A stretch of 17,686 nucleotides of DNA from Cyanobacteria bacterium UBA8803 (lineage in GTDB: Bacteria > Cyanobacteriota > Cyanobacteriia > Cyanobacteriales > Coleofasciculaceae): positions 5,940-23,625 of the forward strand of contig DNXU01000044.1 of the NCBI GenBank assembly GCA_003505715.1. The letters are read 5' to 3'. Numbering within the stretch: the stretch's first letter is position 1; each line of letters begins with the position of its first letter. The notes beneath the pieces were generated by a model. It searched no databases and had not been told where the DNA came from. It saw only the letters and a list, made by a program, of their open reading frames with translations. Below, in pieces: positions 15,801 to 17,686 of the stretch. Both the position numbers and the translations under genes were made by a program.

Positions 15801-16395
15801 AGAAACAGAAGGATTGATCGGCTTTTTTATCAATACTTTGGTACTACGTACCGACTTGTCTGGCAATCCAAGTTTCCGGGAGTTATTACGACGAGTACAG
15901 AACGTAGCGTTGGGAGCCTACACTCATCAAGATGTGCCTTTTGAGAAGTTAGTCGAAGAGTTGCAACCTGAACGGAACTTGAGCCACAACCCACTGTTCC
16001 AAGCGATGTTTATCCTGCAAAATGCTTCGATCCCGGAAGTAGAAACATTACCTGAAACGTCTTTACATAAATTGACCCTACACCCTCTAGAAGTTGATTG
16101 TGGAACATCAAAGTTTGACTTAAAATTCAGTATCTGGGAAAGCGCACAAGGGTTTAAGGGTTCCTTAGAGTACAAAACAGACTTGTTTGGCGCAACAACC
16201 ATTACCCGAATGGTAAGGCATTTTGAGATTTTGCTACATCACGTCGTGAAACGCCCTGAACTTAGGCTTAATGAACTAGTAGCTATCCTCGCTGAGGCTG
16301 ACACAGAACAACAGCGGATTATAGAAAAAGAAATGGCAGCAACTAGTCTGCAAAAGTTAAAACTGGCTAAGCGAGCAGCAATAGGTGGAGTCTAA
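12871..16395 (+). CDS. Starter NRPS: fatty acyl-AMP ligase - PCP - condensation domain
   Basis: This 1174-residue protein should activate a fatty acid and pass it to the first amino acid of a lipopeptide. Domain 1 (about 1-570) is a fatty acyl-AMP ligase: YTSGSTGTPKG (179-189), WLPAYHDMGLIGG (219-231), YGMAEATL (332-339), RTGDLG (445-450) and the C-terminal Lys in TSSGKIQR (K559). Domain 2 (about 610-682) is a carrier protein with STFGLDSLMVLELK (phosphopantetheine Ser643). Domain 3 (about 702-1130) is an LCL-like condensation domain with LAQERLWFLDQL and HHIISDG (830-836). No adenylation or thioesterase domain follows; the protein ends with a short basic helix (SLQKLKLAKRAAIGG) that resembles docking tails of split cyanobacterial megasynthases. 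Opposite a siderophore receptor operon, it is best read as the starter of an acylated siderophore such as the cyanochelin type; the product identity is inference. Confidence 0.93.
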   Translation: MNRVLQELSENEQDFSTSVGMLRYRAIHQPDQLAFTFLPDGETEGDRLTYGEMDRLSRAVAAKLQALGLSGERALLLYPPGLDYLAAFFGCLYAGVVAVPAYPPRNQRNTPRIQAVVTDAQAAIALTTSGILSKVQSLLGERINLGNLQWLVTDNLDRGSEESWQEPQINRETIAFLQYTSGSTGTPKGVILSHGNLLHNAAMTYRLMGHSPNSKFVSWLPAYHDMGLIGGILQPLYGGFPCVLMPPAAFLQRPYRWLQAISRYKGTTSGAPNFAYELCIHKIAPEQLDTLDLSCWSVAFNGAEAIRSDTLERFWAKFAACGFRKQAFYPCYGMAEATLMVSGGSKPAPPVFATVQKDALERDRVVEADVDNENVCTLVGCGQTLPEQQIIIAHPETLTRCSPAQVGEIWVSGSSVGRGYWNRPEETEQTFCAYLSDTGEKPFLRTGDLGFLHEGELFVTGRLKDLIILYGRNLYPQDIERTAERSHPALRLTGSAAFSVEVDGAEQLVVVQELEFRQTPDVEEVAAAIRQAVAEEHEVQVYAVVLIQPGSIPKTSSGKIQRRACRSHFLSGQLDLRGVSIIDSPETVENEQRLTREALLALELEQRQPLLRSYLQQQVAKVLRVSPNRVKPQQPLSTFGLDSLMVLELKNRLEVDLGIPICAADFFQGASVTQIATQAIALMDDSAPTEPILQPIPRTGNLPLCLAQERLWFLDQLEPDNPFYNVAIAILLTGQLNVTVLKQSLNEVVKRHEALRTSFKAVKGRPIQVIAPNLTVTLPVVEFPGLSEAEALRLATQDAQQPFDLSSLPLLRPKLLRLNEEKHMLILSMHHIISDGWSIGILIRELAVLYEAFSTGQPSPLPNLPIQYADFAYWQRQCLQGEVLKTQLDYWKQQLSGSLPVLQLPTDTERSAIQTFAGKKQFLTLPKALTRAVGNFNQQEGVTLFMTLLAVFKTLLYCYSNQEDIIVGSPIAGRTRTETEGLIGFFINTLVLRTDLSGNPSFRELLRRVQNVALGAYTHQDVPFEKLVEELQPERNLSHNPLFQAMFILQNASIPEVETLPETSLHKLTLHPLEVDCGTSKFDLKFSIWESAQGFKGSLEYKTDLFGATTITRMVRHFEILLHHVVKRPELRLNELVAILAEADTEQQRIIEKEMAATSLQKLKLAKRAAIGGV

Positions 16396-16430
16396 TACTA
16401 AATCTGGGTTGACTACCCTCTTTTTAAAAA

Positions 16431-16448
16431 AGCAGGGGGAGCAGGGGG
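16431..16448 (+). repeat. Tandem AGCAGGGGG pair in the NRPS-methyltransferase gap
   Basis: Two head-to-tail copies of the nonamer AGCAGGGGG sit just after a CTTTTTAAAAAAG near-palindrome, within the 141-base gap between the NRPS and the methyltransferase. Similar G-rich strings are scattered in filamentous cyanobacterial intergenic DNA. No terminator is evident, so readthrough to the methyltransferase is plausible. Confidence 0.5.
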
Positions 16449-16536
16449 GAGAGCAATTCCTAAATTAAAAAGGAGGTTATAAAAGCTGATTTGGGATAAG
16501 ACGACCTCAGATAAAAACTTTATAGGAGTACTAGCC

Positions 16537-17454
16537 GTGAACTGGATACATTCCTCCAAACGTTTTTTCAACAATTTTCAGCGTGAAATCTTAGCCTTTA
16601 TCCACCGCAAGAACTTGGGGAAGCTCTCACCTCTTTATGATGATTCTAAATGGGAACCCGGTCATTGGTACGCCGAGCATTATCAACGACACTTTGCTCC
16701 ATTGAGGCTAAAAAAACTCAAGATTCTTGAAATAGGTGTAGGGGGTTATGATGACCCAAAAGCTGGTGGTCGATCGCTAAGAATGTGGAAAAAGTACTTT
16801 CGTAATAGTCTAATTTATGGTATAGATTTAGTTAAGAAAAAGGCATTAGAGGAAAATCGGATTAAAATTTTCCAAGGTAGCCAGACTGATGAATCTTTTT
16901 TGAGAGACGTTTTAGCTGAAACTGGGGGACTGGACATCATTATTGAGGATGGCAGTTCTTCTAATGAAGCACATATAAAAACATTTAAAACTCTTTTTCC
17001 AGCCCTTAATGAAGGTGGAATTTACGCCGCTGAAAATATTCACCACTCCTATTGGCCAAGTCTGTCTGGCGAAAGGTGGTCGAGTCTGGCTAAGGGAAGC
17101 ATTTTTTTAGAAAACTGGATAGGCTGCGGCGGAAGTCTTGACCTCAACGATCCTAAAACCTTAATGAATATGTACAAAAGGTTAGTTGATGGATTAAATT
17201 ATCAGGATTTTTTGAGGCCCGGATATTCTCCGTCACACTTTGATAAACATATTGTTTCAATCCATTTTTACCCGAATCTAGTTATTCTCTACAAAGGCAA
17301 CAATGATAAGCCGAGTAATTTTATTGAAAACAACGCCTTACGGCCCTTTGTTTTGGAAAAGCTTGGTGTAGAATCCTTAGAAGAGCTAGGTTTGGAATTT
17401 TCTCTCGATAACTCAACCCCGGAATGCACGCATCTTGAATTATCAAAGCGTTGA
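16537..17454 (+). CDS. SAM-dependent methyltransferase, MycE/TylE-like
   Basis: This class I methyltransferase has 305 residues. The core is clear: HYQRHFAPLR, LKILEIGVGGYDDPKAGGRSLRMW (SAM motif I at 65-70), YGIDLV (94-99), and GLDIIIEDGSSS (131-142). The YDDP-GG-SLRMW signature is typical of natural-product sugar O-methyltransferases such as MycE and TylE. Two expected positions differ: the usual GSH reads GSS (Ser141), and the later acidic pair (E-D before h-H/T-SYW) reads EN (E166/N167), so metal binding or catalysis may be altered. It starts at GTG (16537), supported by GGAG eight bases upstream; a gap of 141 bases follows the NRPS on the same strand. It probably tailors the lipopeptide, though the acceptor is unknown. 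It is clearly more AT-rich than the NRPS before it, which hints at a separate origin. Confidence 0.85.
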   Translation: MNWIHSSKRFFNNFQREILAFIHRKNLGKLSPLYDDSKWEPGHWYAEHYQRHFAPLRLKKLKILEIGVGGYDDPKAGGRSLRMWKKYFRNSLIYGIDLVKKKALEENRIKIFQGSQTDESFLRDVLAETGGLDIIIEDGSSSNEAHIKTFKTLFPALNEGGIYAAENIHHSYWPSLSGERWSSLAKGSIFLENWIGCGGSLDLNDPKTLMNMYKRLVDGLNYQDFLRPGYSPSHFDKHIVSIHFYPNLVILYKGNNDKPSNFIENNALRPFVLEKLGVESLEELGLEFSLDNSTPECTHLELSKR

Positions 17455-17499
17455 ATAGCAATTTAAATCTCCCAGCCTTGTCCTCTTGTGGAAATGGTT

Positions 17500-17558
17500 A
17501 ATCCAAAATAATCGCTGCGCTGCGTCCGCTTCGCTATCGTAAATCAAAAATCCAAAAT
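17500..17558 (+). repeat. Interspersed cyanobacterial intergenic repeat
   Basis: Two identical copies of AATCCAAAAT (17500-17509 and 17549-17558) flank a GC-rich core of GCTGCGCTGCG and TCCGCTTCGC. This mixed AATCCAAAAT plus GCGCTGCG arrangement is of the kind dispersed between genes in filamentous cyanobacteria. It fills most of the 113-base gap between the methyltransferase and the next NRPS. Confidence 0.55.
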
Positions 17559-17567
17559 CGGTTGACC

Positions 17568-17686
17568 ATGCTAAATCAAATTGAGGGTTTTCAACTCTCA
17601 CCCCAGCAAAAACACCTGTGGCAGTTGCAGCAATTTGGCGACAGTCTATATCGCTCCTACTGTGCTGTTTTAATTGAGGGAAATCT
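17568..17686 (+). CDS. Partial NRPS beginning with a condensation domain (runs off the window)
   Basis: From the ATG at 17568, 39 codons remain open to the end of the window. The sequence MLNQIEGFQLSPQQKHLW, then LQQFGDSLYRSYCAVLIEGN, is the start of a condensation domain: the C1-type motif with SPQQ..LW replacing the more common A-Q-E-R-LW form, and the ILIEGN strand. It is the next gene of the biosynthetic operon and presumably carries the first adenylation domain. No strong ribosome binding site is visible, and the dispersed repeat lies immediately upstream. Confidence 0.8.
   Translation, partial: MLNQIEGFQLSPQQKHLWQLQQFGDSLYRSYCAVLIEGN

Noticed and set aside
16396..16536. Possible terminator between the NRPS and the methyltransferase
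   Set aside because: The CTTTTTAAAAAAG near-palindrome has no GC stem and the following G-rich tandem cannot pair with it.
1..17686. CRISPR array, rRNA, complete insertion sequence or prophage genes
   Set aside because: No regularly spaced repeats, rRNA signatures, transposase or integrase reading frames were seen on either strand.

Overview
The window is cyanobacterial. GCGATCGC (HIP1) palindromes occur in genes and gaps on both strands, and the window carries a Uma2-family nuclease, typical cyanobacterial toxin-antitoxin debris, an AMIN-domain TonB receptor and a FAAL-primed NRPS. The genome is probably that of a multicellular or biofilm-forming cyanobacterium; the species cannot be told from the sequence.

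Region 1 (about 1-3380) is a graveyard of small mobile or defence modules. From the left on the minus strand it holds a Uma2 nuclease, a 45-aa small ORF overlapping a decapitated PIN/VapC toxin, the AbrB-type antitoxin of that toxin, and an unrecognised 128-aa protein. On the plus strand a 131-aa antitoxin-like protein is followed by a truncated HNH nuclease, and an intact tRNA-Thr(UGU) comes next. On the minus strand, 882 bases then hold a patchwork of five broken genes: an internal hsdM piece, a papain-fold-toxin-like piece, the 3' part of a DUF433-like gene, the 5' part of its DUF5615 PIN-like partner, and a short hsdR-like piece. This looks like a collapsed type I restriction-modification operon with its TA cargo. 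In most of these modules the nuclease or toxin half is broken while the regulator half is intact.

Region 2 (3404-5721) holds one large plus-strand alpha/beta hydrolase with an embedded four-helix membrane segment, followed by a strong inverted repeat between convergent genes.

Region 3 (5722-12464, minus strand) is a compact iron-siderophore uptake operon: AMIN-TonB-dependent outer-membrane receptor, lipoprotein binding protein, two FecCD-type permeases and a FecE-type ATPase. Most junctions overlap or nearly touch, including two TGATG stop/start overlaps.

Region 4 (12465-12870) is a 406-base divergent control region with candidate promoters both ways and imperfect Fur-like half sites.

Region 5 (12871-17686, plus strand) starts a biosynthetic operon: a FAAL-PCP-condensation protein, a SAM-dependent methyltransferase of the MycE/TylE-like type, and the first 39 codons of another NRPS that begins with a condensation domain and runs off the window. 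Together with region 3 this reads as a locus for making and re-importing an acylated (lipopeptide) siderophore. The product cannot be named because the adenylation domains lie outside the window.
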